From Marinimicrobium koreense (GTDB lineage: Bacteria; Pseudomonadota; Gammaproteobacteria; Pseudomonadales; Cellvibrionaceae), in NCBI RefSeq assembly GCF_003762925.1, contig NZ_RJUK01000001.1, forward strand, positions 2,046,001-2,110,000: a DNA stretch of 64,000 nucleotides, in the 5' to 3' direction. Under the pieces are notes generated by a model. That model was not told the DNA's origin, made no database searches, and worked only from the letters and a program-made list of their open reading frames with translations. Below, piece by piece: positions 19,405 through 27,650 of the stretch (position 1 is the stretch's first letter; each line of letters begins with the position of its first letter). The position numbers and the translations under genes were made by a program.

Positions 19405-19947
19405 TTACTTGCCGTCGAGGCCTTCCAGCAGGCCGGCCATGTCGTCGGCGTGCTCTTCTTCCTGGGCGAGGATGTCTTCAATGATACGGCGGGAGGTGGG
19501 GTCCTGGTCGCCGAGGTAGGCGGCGATTTCCCGGTAGCTGTCGATGGCGATGCGTTCGGCCACCAGGTCTTCCACGACCATTTCCCGCAGGGTATCGCCT
19601 TCCACAAATTCCGCATGTGAGCGGGTCTGCAGCCCTTCCGGGGAAAAGTTCGGTTTGCCGCCCAGTTGCACGATGCGCTCGGCGAGCCAGTCGGCGTGCT
19701 GCTCTTCCTGCTGGGCGTGTTCCAGAAACTCCTGGGCCGCCACTTCGGCGTTGATACCCTCGGCGCGATAATAGTGGCTCTTGTAGCGCAGGGTGCAGAC
19801 GATCTCGGTGGCCAGGGCCTCGTTGAGAACCTTTATCACATTGTCCCGGTTGGCCTTGTAGCCCTCGGTGACAGCCCCCTGCTCAATGTGCTTTCTGGCG
19901 CGTTCGCGCAGGGTTTTCACATCGGTCAGAAACGGTTGATCGGTCAT
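19405..19947 (-). CDS. Ferritin-like (bacterioferritin-type) diiron protein
   Basis: A 180-residue four-helix protein with the spacing of diiron carboxylate proteins: LNEALATEIVCTLRY in helix A, EFLEHAQQEEQHADW with ExxH in helix B, LVAERIAIDSYREI in helix C, and DILAQEEEHADDMAGLLE with ExxH in helix D. It should store iron or use it against peroxide in the cytoplasm. Closely similar proteins are annotated as bacterioferritin in pseudomonads, although the haem-binding Met of classical Bfr is not obvious here. GAGAGGTAG precedes the ATG. Single gene. Confidence 0.82.
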   Translation of the reverse strand: MTDQPFLTDVKTLRERARKHIEQGAVTEGYKANRDNVIKVLNEALATEIVCTLRYKSHYYRAEGINAEVAAQEFLEHAQQEEQHADWLAERIVQLGGKPNFSPEGLQTRSHAEFVEGDTLREMVVEDLVAERIAIDSYREIAAYLGDQDPTSRRIIEDILAQEEEHADDMAGLLEGLDGK

Positions 19948-20212
19948 AACTACCTCTCTTTCAGAATGGATAGGTTCAGCATAGCAGCTCGGTCAAGCCG
20001 GCGTTTCCGAACCACCTACCCTCCTTACGACAACTCTGACCCGGCAGACGTGCCCTGATCGCCGGGGCGCGCAAATCCGTACCCATGGTCTACACTGTAA
20101 CGATAACAAGCAGTACCGGTAATACCGTGGTTTCCAGACCTGTCCTCAGCGATACCCCTGCCGCGACTGGCGCTCCCTGCGCTGAGCGGTAGGCCAACGA
20201 AGGAGATGCAAG

Positions 20213-21493
20213 GTGATCAAACGCATAGCGGTCGGCATTGTCGGCTTAATCATCCTGGGTTTTATTGTTCTGTTATTGCTCGCTTGGGAGGGCAGTATCG
20301 AGCCCCAGTCGCCGCCCTCGGCGGATAGCTTCTCGCAGGAGCAGATTGACCGGGGCCAGGTCATGGCCGGCATCGGCAACTGCCAGAGCTGTCACACCAC
20401 CGACCCCGATCAGCCCTACGCGGGCGGTCTTGCCTTCGAGACGGAGTTCGGCACCCTCTATTCCACCAACATCACTCCGGACCCGGAGTCCGGTATCGGT
20501 CAGTGGTCCCAGGAGGCGTTCAACCGGGCCATGCGCGAAGGGGTCTCCCGGGATGGATCGCACCTGTTCCCCGCCTTTCCCTATACCCACTTTGCCAATG
20601 TCAGCGACGCGGATCTGGAAGACCTCTACGCTTACATGATGACCCGCGAAGCGATCAACGCGGAGCCGCCGGAGAATACCCTGCGCTTCCCGTTCAGCAT
20701 TCGCATGCTGCAGGCCGGCTGGAAGCTGCTCTACTTCGACGGCGCCACTCTCGAAGAGGATGCCAGCCGCGGAGAGTACCTGGCCGAAGGCCTGGGGCAC
20801 TGCTCTGCCTGCCATACGCCGCGCAATTCGGTTGGCGCAGAGGCCGACGGGCAAGACTACGACGGGGCCTTCGTCAACGGCTGGTTCGCGCCGGCACTGA
20901 GCGACAACCACAGCACCCCGGTGGGTTGGACCGAAGACGAGCTGTTCCTGTACCTGCGCAACGGCGTATCCATCTACCACGGTGTCGCCGCCGGCTCCAT
21001 GGCCGATGTGGTGCATCAGGGGCTGGTTGAGGCCAGCGATGACGACATTCGGGCCCTGGCCCGCTATTTCCATACGGTTACCGGTGGCAGCGACGCGGCC
21101 CAGGCGGGCAGCCAGGCCGCCCGGGCGATTCGCACCGCCCAGGAGCGCAGCGCCGGCACCCTGAGCCGGGGGGAGGAACTGTTCACCTACGGCTGCGCCA
21201 GTTGCCACTACAACAATCCGGATGAGCCCAGCATCATGCGCCCGGACATGAGCCTGAACAGCGCCGTGACCGCCGATGACCCGACCAACCTGATCCGCTT
21301 CACGCTGGAAGGCATCTCCGACGAGGCCGGTATTCAGGGCGTCGTGATGCCGGGCTACACGGACTGGAGCAATGACGATCTGGTGGCCCTGTTCACATTC
21401 CTGCGCGACACCCACACCGATCGCCCCGCCTGGGACAATCTCGAACAACGTATTCAAGCGCTGCGCGATAACGCCGGCAACGGGAAGGAGTAA
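20213..21493 (+). CDS. Tri-haem cytochrome c, electron acceptor of a molybdenum hydroxylase
   Basis: 426 residues with an N-terminal membrane helix (about 5-25) and three haem c sites: CQSCH, CSACH and CASCH. Domain order and length match the cytochrome subunits of membrane alcohol dehydrogenases and of isoquinoline/nicotinate/aldehyde oxidoreductases. It should sit on the periplasmic face and pass electrons from the molybdenum enzyme to the respiratory chain. The start is GTG at 20213, with AAGGAGA upstream. It is the first gene of a three-gene operon, 6 bases before the 2Fe-2S subunit. Confidence 0.9.
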   Translation: MIKRIAVGIVGLIILGFIVLLLLAWEGSIEPQSPPSADSFSQEQIDRGQVMAGIGNCQSCHTTDPDQPYAGGLAFETEFGTLYSTNITPDPESGIGQWSQEAFNRAMREGVSRDGSHLFPAFPYTHFANVSDADLEDLYAYMMTREAINAEPPENTLRFPFSIRMLQAGWKLLYFDGATLEEDASRGEYLAEGLGHCSACHTPRNSVGAEADGQDYDGAFVNGWFAPALSDNHSTPVGWTEDELFLYLRNGVSIYHGVAAGSMADVVHQGLVEASDDDIRALARYFHTVTGGSDAAQAGSQAARAIRTAQERSAGTLSRGEELFTYGCASCHYNNPDEPSIMRPDMSLNSAVTADDPTNLIRFTLEGISDEAGIQGVVMPGYTDWSNDDLVALFTFLRDTHTDRPAWDNLEQRIQALRDNAGNGKE

Positions 21494-21499
21494 CAGACC

Positions 21500-21994
21500 A
21501 TGAGCACCACATTCACCCTCAATGGGCAAAAGGTCACTCTGGAGGTGACCGACGACACCCCGCTGCTCTGGGGCATTCGCGATGACGCCGGCATGACCGG
21601 CACCAAGTTCGGCTGCGGCATCGGCCTGTGCGGCGCCTGCACCGTGCTGGTCAACGGCCGGGCCACCCGCTCCTGCATTACGCCGGTCAGCCAGGTGGCC
21701 GGGGCCGAGGTCACCACCATCGAGGGGCTGGACGAGAACGGCCAGCACCCCCTGCAGAAAGCCTGGGTGGAAACCCAGACGCCGCAATGCGGTTACTGCC
21801 AGTCCGGGCAGATCATGCAGGCCGCGGCCATGCTCAAGGACTTTCCCAACCCCACCGATGAGCAGATCGACCAGGTGATGAGCGGCAACCTGTGCCGCTG
21901 CATGGCCTATGTGCGCATCCGGGAAGCCATCAAAATCGCCGCCACCGAAATGCGCGGCGGTGTCCAGATCCAGGAGGGTGCCTCCAATGAATAA
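21500..21994 (+). CDS. 2Fe-2S subunit of a xanthine-dehydrogenase-family molybdenum enzyme (IorA-like)
   Basis: 164 residues carrying two 2Fe-2S clusters: plant-ferredoxin type, with cysteines in [17 protein letters not shown], and the C-terminal all-helical type, with CGYCQSGQIM and GNLCRCMAYVRIREA. It carries electrons from the molybdenum site to the cytochrome encoded just upstream. No flavin subunit is present, which fits the isoquinoline 1-oxidoreductase/aldehyde dehydrogenase branch rather than true xanthine dehydrogenase. GGAAGGAG precedes the ATG. The gene overlaps the next by 8 bases. Confidence 0.93.
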   Translation: MSTTFTLNGQKVTLEVTDDTPLLWGIRDDAGMTGTKFGCGIGLCGACTVLVNGRATRSCITPVSQVAGAEVTTIEGLDENGQHPLQKAWVETQTPQCGYCQSGQIMQAAAMLKDFPNPTDEQIDQVMSGNLCRCMAYVRIREAIKIAATEMRGGVQIQEGASNE

Positions 21995-24293
21995 GCTATT
22001 TCGCTCCTTGCTCAACCCCGATGTGGGCGCGGTCAATCACGGCCCCAGCCTGAGCCGCCGCGGCTTTCTGATCGGCGCCGCCGGTGCCGGCATCACCCTC
22101 GCCTTTTACCGCCCCGGGTTGAGTTTTGCCCAGCCGGAAGAGGTGATTGAAAACCAGACCTTTGAGCCGACCATCTGGTATCAGATCGAAAATGACGGGC
22201 GCATCATCGTCAACATTGCCGAGGCTGAAATGGGCCAGCATGTGGGCACTGCCCTGGCCCGCATTGTCGCGGACGAACTGGAAGCCGACTGGTCCAAGGT
22301 CGAACTGCACCACGTCGACAGCGATCCCAAATGGGGCCTGATGGTCACCGGTGGCAGTTGGTCGGTTTGGCAAAACTTTATGCCCCTCAGTCGCGCCGGT
22401 GCCGCCGGTCGGCAAGTGTTAATTGAAGAGGGCGCCAAACTGCTCGGCGTCAACGTCAGTCAGTGCCGCGCGCGCAACAGCGAAGTGATCGCGGGCAACC
22501 GCTCCATCAGCTACGCCGAGATCGTTCAGCGTGGCAACATGTCCCGCTCCTTCAGCGAAGACGAACTGGAAAAAATCCAGGTCAAAAAACCCGAAGACCG
22601 CCGCCTGATCGGTCAGGAAGCCCAGGCACTGGATATCCCCGATAAAACCGATGGTTCCAGTGTGTACGGCATCGATGCCAACGTCGAAAACATGGTGTAC
22701 GGTCGGCCTCTGATTCCGCCCACCCGCTACGGTGCGAAGATCAACAGCATCGATGACAGCGAGGCGAAAAACGTCGAGGGTTACCTGCAGACCATTCAAC
22801 TGAATGACCCGACCGACACCGTGCCCGGTTGGGCGGTGGTCATTGCCACCTCGTTTTACGCGGCGAGCAAAGCGGCCAGTAAAATCAAAGTGGACTGGAC
22901 GCCGGGGGAAACCGCCAACGTCAGCGAGCAGGATATTCTCGATCGCGGTTTGGAATTGATTGAGAAAGGCGATGGCGGTGCACTGGTGGTGAATGAAGAA
23001 GGCGTGGACGACGCCTTCAGCAACGCCGATTCGGTGCTGGAAGAAGATTACATCGCCCACACCGTGTTGCACTTTCAACTGGAGCCGGTCAATGCCCTCG
23101 CCTATCAGAAAGACGGTATCTGGGAAATTCACACCGGCAACCAGTGGCAGTCCCTGATTCTGCCGACGCTGGCCAACGCGCTGGATGTACCGGAAAACAA
23201 AGTCATCATGCGTACCTATATGCTCGGCGGTGGTTTTGGTCGCCGGCTCAATGGCGACTACGCGGTGCCCGCGGCTCTGGCCTCAAAAGCGCTGAACCGC
23301 CCGGTGAAGCTGGTGTTCACCCGGGAAGACGACGCGCGCTTTGACTCGGTGCGCTCCCCCGCCTACCAGCGGGTGCGCATGGCCTTTGATGCCGAGGGCA
23401 ACCCCACCGGCATGGAGCACCACGCCACCGCCGGCTGGCCCACACAGGTGATGGTGCCGGGCTTTATGCCCGCGGCCACCAATGGTGAGAAGTACGACCC
23501 CTTCGCCATTCAGGGCGCCGCTCACTGGTATTCGGTGGGGGCGCATCGGTTGCGGGCCATTTCCAACGACCTGGCCAACAAAACCTTTCGCCCCGGCTGG
23601 CTGCGCTCGGTGGGCTCGGGCTGGGTAAATTGGGCCCTGGAGTCTTTTATGGACCAGGCGGCCCGCAAGGCCGGGAAAGACCCGGTTGAGTTCCGTCTGG
23701 CCCTGCTGAAAGCGGAAGGCAAAAACGCCGGCGAAGCCCCCAACTCGGTGGGCGGCGCCAGCCGTCAGGCGAATGTGCTACGCCGGGTGCGGGAAATTTC
23801 CGAGTGGGGCCAGGAGATGCCGGCGGATACCGGCCTCGGTGTGGCCACCACTTACGGCCAGGAGCGCAACATGCCGACCTGGACGGCTTGCGTCGCCAAG
23901 GTGCATGTGGATCGCAATACCGGCAAGGTGACGCTGCAGAAACTGACGCTGGTGACCGATGCTGGCACGGTGGTGCATCCGGATGGTGCCCGGGCGCAGG
24001 TGGAAGGCGCGGCTTTGTGGGGTGCCAGTATGGCGCTGCATGAGGGGACGGTGTTTGAGAAGGGTGAGGTGAAGGATCAGAACCTGAATACTTATTCACC
24101 GATGCGGATTCGCGATGTGCCGGAGATTGAGATGGAGTTTGTGGACAGTACGGAGTTGTCGGTAGGCTTGGGTGAACCGGCAACCACGGTGGTCGGTCCG
24201 GCGATTGGCAACGCGATTTTCGCGGCGGTCGGAGTACGGATGACGGAGATTCCGATTCGACGCGAAGCGGTGTTGGCGGCTTTGAAAGCTTAG
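21987..24293 (+). CDS. Tat-exported molybdopterin-binding subunit (IorB-like oxidoreductase)
   Basis: The catalytic subunit, 768 residues. A twin-arginine signal, SRRGFLIGAAGAG, near residues 28-40 shows export in folded form with its cofactor. Family motifs include MLGGGFGRRLNGDY, REDDARFDSVRSPAYQR, and the C-terminal VGLGEPATTVVGPAIGNAI with the Glu expected to act as catalytic base. The likely reaction is hydroxylation of an aldehyde or N-heterocycle; the substrate is not known. The ATG at 21987 is preceded by CAGGAGGG and lies inside the end of the previous gene. The cofactor genes mocA and xdhC face it across 343 bases. Confidence 0.93.
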   Translation: MNKLFRSLLNPDVGAVNHGPSLSRRGFLIGAAGAGITLAFYRPGLSFAQPEEVIENQTFEPTIWYQIENDGRIIVNIAEAEMGQHVGTALARIVADELEADWSKVELHHVDSDPKWGLMVTGGSWSVWQNFMPLSRAGAAGRQVLIEEGAKLLGVNVSQCRARNSEVIAGNRSISYAEIVQRGNMSRSFSEDELEKIQVKKPEDRRLIGQEAQALDIPDKTDGSSVYGIDANVENMVYGRPLIPPTRYGAKINSIDDSEAKNVEGYLQTIQLNDPTDTVPGWAVVIATSFYAASKAASKIKVDWTPGETANVSEQDILDRGLELIEKGDGGALVVNEEGVDDAFSNADSVLEEDYIAHTVLHFQLEPVNALAYQKDGIWEIHTGNQWQSLILPTLANALDVPENKVIMRTYMLGGGFGRRLNGDYAVPAALASKALNRPVKLVFTREDDARFDSVRSPAYQRVRMAFDAEGNPTGMEHHATAGWPTQVMVPGFMPAATNGEKYDPFAIQGAAHWYSVGAHRLRAISNDLANKTFRPGWLRSVGSGWVNWALESFMDQAARKAGKDPVEFRLALLKAEGKNAGEAPNSVGGASRQANVLRRVREISEWGQEMPADTGLGVATTYGQERNMPTWTACVAKVHVDRNTGKVTLQKLTLVTDAGTVVHPDGARAQVEGAALWGASMALHEGTVFEKGEVKDQNLNTYSPMRIRDVPEIEMEFVDSTELSVGLGEPATTVVGPAIGNAIFAAVGVRMTEIPIRREAVLAALKA

Positions 24294-24324
24294 CTTGCCG
24301 ACTTTTTAGTCCGATAGTCCGGTA

Positions 24325-24427
24325 CGGGAAGGGGGACGTTGTTTCCAGACACGCCGTGAATACATCCATGTAGGCTCGGATCGCGGGTCCCCCGCTCTAC
24401 GGTCTGGAAACAACGTCCCCCTTCCCG
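24325..24427 (+). repeat. Long palindromic element, copy 1 (oriented with the upstream molybdenum gene)
   Basis: A perfect 26-bp inverted repeat (24325-24350 with 24402-24427) encloses a 51-base core with ACGCCGTGAATACATCCATG, TAGGCTCG and a small GCGGG-TCC-CCCGC hairpin. It begins 31 bases after the stop of the molybdopterin subunit gene. A second element with different arms but the same core follows in the opposite direction at 24522. No T run follows, so if it ends transcription it is not the classical kind. Confidence 0.8.
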
Positions 24428-24521
24428 CACCTCAGTGCTTCGTAATAACGTCTCGCAGGGCACATGGCTCCTTTCGAAAAAACCGGAAGATAAAATGCAT
24501 TCGCGTGGGAATTACCTCGGA

Positions 24522-24631
24522 GGTCGGAGGAGGGCACACCCTTTCAAGACCGTAAGCGGAGGGACTCCGCGCGTCGAGCCCCCAGGGATGGGTTTACGGC
24601 GTGTCTTGAAAGGGTGTGCCCTCCTCCGACC
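24522..24631 (-). repeat. Long palindromic element, copy 2 (oriented with mocA)
   Basis: A perfect 29-bp inverted repeat (24522-24550 with 24603-24631) encloses a core that, read leftwards, has ACGCCGTAAACCCATCCCTG followed by GGGGCTCGA and a GCGGA-GTCCC-TCCGC hairpin. It begins 5 bases after the mocA stop, so each of the two converging genes carries its own element in its own direction. The arms share no sequence with copy 1; the core does. The 24294-24636 interval holds nothing else. Confidence 0.8.
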
Positions 24632-24636
24632 GGACG

Positions 24637-25233
24637 TTACAGAACACTCAAATCTTCAGGCCGATCCACGTCCCGCAACACCCCCACATCCGAAACAGGA
24701 ATCAGACGGCAGGCGCTGTGGTGTTTTCTGATGATGGTGCGTGCACCCAGATCACCGTGGAGGTTGGCCAGCTCGGGCCAGAAGTCGCGGCCGAATAGTA
24801 CCGGGTGGCCCGCATTGCCGTCGTAGACCGGGCGGATGATCGTGTCTTCCGTTGCGTGGCTCAACAACTCGCTGAACGCATCCGGTTTGATCCAGGGCAT
24901 ATCACCGAGAAGAACCGCCGCTGCAGTGGCGTCTTTGTTATCTACCTGTAGGTGCTGAAACGCGGCGGCGATGCTGGTGCCCAGACCAATGGGTTCTTCG
25001 GGAGCATAAATGACCGGCTCCGTCCCCAGCCCAAGATCGCGCTCTTCATCGTCGGAGCGGAGTACCACATAAAACGCTTCAAACACTGATCGGGTCATGG
25101 CAACCGTTGCCTGAAGTAGTGTCTGGCCTTCCGTGAGCTGGGCTCGACGTTTGTCCGCGCCGAACCGGGTGGAGTAGCCGGCGGCCATTATCAGGCCGAC
25201 GACATCGTTGGAGGGGGTGAGGCTAGAGGGCAT
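24637..25233 (-). CDS. mocA: MocA-like molybdenum cofactor cytidylyltransferase
   Basis: A 198-residue nucleotidyltransferase that should join CMP to molybdopterin, giving the MCD cofactor used by the xanthine dehydrogenase family. The N-terminal LIMAAGYSTRFGADKRR is the NTP-binding signature (consensus AAGxSxRxG), LLGDMPWI holds the metal-binding Asp, and GNAGHPVLF is typical. It overlaps the end of xdhC by 11 bases, so the two are made together. Context (molybdenum hydroxylase converging, XdhC upstream) supports MocA over the bis-MGD enzyme MobA. Confidence 0.88.
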   Translation of the reverse strand: MPSSLTPSNDVVGLIMAAGYSTRFGADKRRAQLTEGQTLLQATVAMTRSVFEAFYVVLRSDDEERDLGLGTEPVIYAPEEPIGLGTSIAAAFQHLQVDNKDATAAAVLLGDMPWIKPDAFSELLSHATEDTIIRPVYDGNAGHPVLFGRDFWPELANLHGDLGARTIIRKHHSACRLIPVSDVGVLRDVDRPEDLSVL

Positions 25234-26191
25234 GGCGCGGTCGGCCCCGGTGCACTCGGATGATGTCGGCCATGACGGCCAGGGCGATTTCGGCGGGGGT
25301 TTTACTGCCTATCGCCAGGCCGATGGGCATGTGCAGGCGCTCGATATCCGCGTCGTTCAGTCCACCGGAGCGGCGCAGGCGTTCGGCGCGGTTAGCGGAG
25401 GTTTTGCGCGAGCCCATGACGCCGATGTAAAACGCCTCGGTGCGCACCGCTTCCATCATCGCCAGGTCGTCGATTCTCGGATCGTGGGTCAGAGCCACTA
25501 CCGCCGTGGCGGCATGGGCGTGCTGCTCAATGTAGAGCGATGGCAGGACCGCCTCGACATTGACCCCCGGCACGTTAAAGGTGGCCACTTCGTCATCGCG
25601 TGGATCGCACACAATCACATCAAACCCCAGCGCTTGGGCAAACTCGGCGCAGGCAGCGGACACCGGGCTGATGCCGGCGATGATCAAGCGCAGCGTGGGG
25701 CCGACCCGGATGCGCACGGCCTGTTCATCACGCTCCACTCGCGGGCCGAGGGCCGAGCCCTCGACGAAGGTCGACTCACCATTGTCGAGCAGCACTGAGC
25801 GGATCAACGACTGCTGGCCCCGCATGGCCTCTCGCAACGTCTGAAGATGCGCGCGGTGTTCTTCCGTCGGGGTCAGTCGTTCAATCAGAACGTCGAGCAC
25901 CCCACCGCAGGGAAGCGTGACCTTTGGGCCGGAGACTTCATCGTTGCCATAGCGGATCTGGGACAGCGGCTGATGAAAATCACCGGCGCGCAGTCGGGCC
26001 AGAAAATCTTCCTCGACGCACCCTCCGGACAGTGAGCCCACGTGTTGGCCGTCCGAGCGGGCCACCATCATGGAGCCGGGTTCACGCGGCGAGGAGCCAA
26101 AGGTGGCGAGAACGGTACACAGCCAGATGGGTTGGTCATTGTCCAGCCATTGTAGGGCCCGTTCGATGACTTGCAGGTCGAGGTGTTGCAT
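25223..26191 (-). CDS. xdhC: XdhC/CoxI-family molybdenum cofactor insertion and sulfuration protein
   Basis: 322 residues. Family proteins bind the molybdenum cofactor, protect it, and help add the terminal sulfur before insertion into xanthine-dehydrogenase-type enzymes. Motifs: TVLATFGSSPREPGSMM with the XdhC N-terminal pattern, LSGGCVEEDFL with the conserved Cys, a Rossmann-like C-terminal domain with VVALTHDPRIDD and GVMGSRKTSANRAERL, and PIGLAIGSKTPAEIALAVMADI. First gene of the leftward xdhC-mocA pair. It would serve the operon at 20.2-24.3 kb and perhaps the second enzyme at 55-58 kb, which has no such genes beside it. Confidence 0.93.
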   Translation of the reverse strand: MQHLDLQVIERALQWLDNDQPIWLCTVLATFGSSPREPGSMMVARSDGQHVGSLSGGCVEEDFLARLRAGDFHQPLSQIRYGNDEVSGPKVTLPCGGVLDVLIERLTPTEEHRAHLQTLREAMRGQQSLIRSVLLDNGESTFVEGSALGPRVERDEQAVRIRVGPTLRLIIAGISPVSAACAEFAQALGFDVIVCDPRDDEVATFNVPGVNVEAVLPSLYIEQHAHAATAVVALTHDPRIDDLAMMEAVRTEAFYIGVMGSRKTSANRAERLRRSGGLNDADIERLHMPIGLAIGSKTPAEIALAVMADIIRVHRGRPRHAL

Positions 26192-26278
26192 GGTTTTTTC
26201 GCTTTGTTTCGGGTTTGGTTACAGCATAGCGGAGTTGTGTCGTATTGTCGTGGTTGTGGCGAGTGTCGGCAGGGTTGG

Positions 26279-26383
26279 GAACGGCGGATGCGCTTCGCTC
26301 CGAGACGTCGGACCGATCCGCCCTACGCGTACCACGGCAGTCTGCGTAGGGCGGATAAGCCAAAGGCGCATCCGCCGTAACCC
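26279..26383. repeat. REP-like palindromic repeat, inverted pair
   Basis: The left unit (about 26281-26328) has CGGCGGATGCGCTTCGCTCC, then a longer centre before GATCCGCCCTACGC. The right unit (26344-26383) has GCGTAGGGCGGATAAGCC, AAAGGC, GCATCCGCCG. The spacer ACCACGGCAG also occurs between the paired units at 7450, so the pair was probably copied as a whole. It fills most of the 264 bases between xdhC and the deacetylase gene. Confidence 0.75.
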
Positions 26384-26455
26384 AAGCCGCAGAGTGTTAT
26401 TCGCTGGCGCCATACTTTAAGATGACTCATTCAATTAACGCAATTTATTCACCCT

Positions 26456-27367
26456 ATGCCCTCATCCCTACCCCTGGTTTTTCACCCGGCCTACAGCTTC
26501 CCCTTCCCGGAGCGGCACCGGTTTCCCATGGCGAAGTTTGGTCTGTTGGCCGAGCACCTGCGCCGCATCGGTCTGCTGCGCCCGGAGAACAGCTTTCGGC
26601 CCGGGCCCTGCAAGCCGCTGTGGTTGGAGCAGACCCACTGCCCGGACTACCTGCAGCGCTTTATCTCTCGGGCCCAGTCACCTCGGGAACTTCGGCAGAT
26701 GAACCTGCCCTGGAGCGAGGGGTTGGTCAAGCGCACGCTGATTGCGCCCTCGGGCACAGTGCTGGCCGCGCAGCTGGCACTTCATACCGGTCTGGCCTGC
26801 CATCTGGCCGGCGGCACTCACCACGCACACTATGACTACGCCTCGGGCTTCTGCATTCTGAACGATCTGGCGATAGCCACAAAGGTGCTGATTCGCCAGA
26901 GCGGTGTCGGGCGGGTGCTGATTTTTGACTGCGACGTCCATCAGGGGGACGGCACCGCCGCACTGCTGGCGGATGAGCCCCACGCCTTTACCTGTTCGCT
27001 GCACTGCGACAATAACTTTCCGTTCGACAAACAGCGCAGTGATCTCGATGTGCCGCTGCCCGATGGCATGGGGGATGAGGATTATCTGCGGGTGGTGATG
27101 GACACTCTCGAACAGGTACTTACGGATTTTCAGCCCGATATCGTCCTCTATGATGCGGGGGTAGACGTCTATGCCGGAGACCCGCTCGGGAGGCTGAACA
27201 TCACGGAGGCGGGCATTCGTGAGCGGGATCGGCGGGTGTTGAGTGAATTGCTTAAACGGGATATTCCGGTGGCGACAGTGATTGGGGGCGGATACGATGA
27301 TGACCGACATGCGTTAGCACGCCGACACGCGATTGTGGTGGAGGAGGCGGCGAAGTTACGGGGATGA
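26456..27367 (+). CDS. Histone-deacetylase-family metal hydrolase (class IV-like)
   Basis: 303 residues with the full zinc site of the HDAC/AcuC fold: GGTHHAH (paired His at 122-123), DCDVHQGDGTA (ligands D160 and H162) and DAGVDVYAGDPLGR (third ligand D237), then the VIGGGYDDD loop. It should hydrolyse an acetyl-amide of a small molecule, polyamine or lysine side chain in the cytoplasm. The N-terminal HPAYSFPFPERHRFPM is typical of the proteobacterial branch and supports the ATG at 26456, although no clear ribosome site is seen there. Single gene between two repeat clusters. Confidence 0.9.
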   Translation: MPSSLPLVFHPAYSFPFPERHRFPMAKFGLLAEHLRRIGLLRPENSFRPGPCKPLWLEQTHCPDYLQRFISRAQSPRELRQMNLPWSEGLVKRTLIAPSGTVLAAQLALHTGLACHLAGGTHHAHYDYASGFCILNDLAIATKVLIRQSGVGRVLIFDCDVHQGDGTAALLADEPHAFTCSLHCDNNFPFDKQRSDLDVPLPDGMGDEDYLRVVMDTLEQVLTDFQPDIVLYDAGVDVYAGDPLGRLNITEAGIRERDRRVLSELLKRDIPVATVIGGGYDDDRHALARRHAIVVEEAAKLRG

Positions 27368-27412
27368 TGTTGTTGCAGTGAGTCGGTTGCGGCGGACGCG
27401 GGAACGTGAGGG

Positions 27413-27575
27413 AACGGCGGATGCGCTTCGCTTATCCGCCCTACGGATAGCACAGCAGTCGGCGTAGGGCGGATAAGCGAAGCGCATCCGCCGTTACCCA
27501 AACGCCCAAAAACACAAAGTACGCGTAGGGCGGATCGGTCCGACGTTTCGGAGCGAAGCGCATCCGCCGTTACCC
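27413..27575. repeat. REP-like palindromic repeat cluster, three units
   Basis: Units at about 27413-27445, 27462-27500 and 27522-27575. The first is inverted relative to the other two. Two carry the short GATAAGCGAAGCGCATC centre. The third has a longer centre with GATCGGTCCGACG and TTTCGGAGCGAAGC, the same long form as the left unit at 26281. They occupy most of the 283 bases between the deacetylase and pectinesterase genes. This is the densest cluster in the window. Confidence 0.8.
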
Positions 27576-27650
27576 AAGTTTGCAAAACACCAATGGTTTA
27601 CAATAATACGTCAAACCAAAAAACAATGAACTGAGAGAGAGAAGTCAACC

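Noticed and set aside
20273-22036. A 587-codon minus-strand frame opposite the cytochrome and 2Fe-2S genes
   Set aside because: Shadow frame; the plus-strand genes have haem and iron-sulfur motifs.
24325-24631. Insertion sequence ends
   Set aside because: No transposase lies between the inverted repeats and no target duplication is visible; each palindrome is self-contained.
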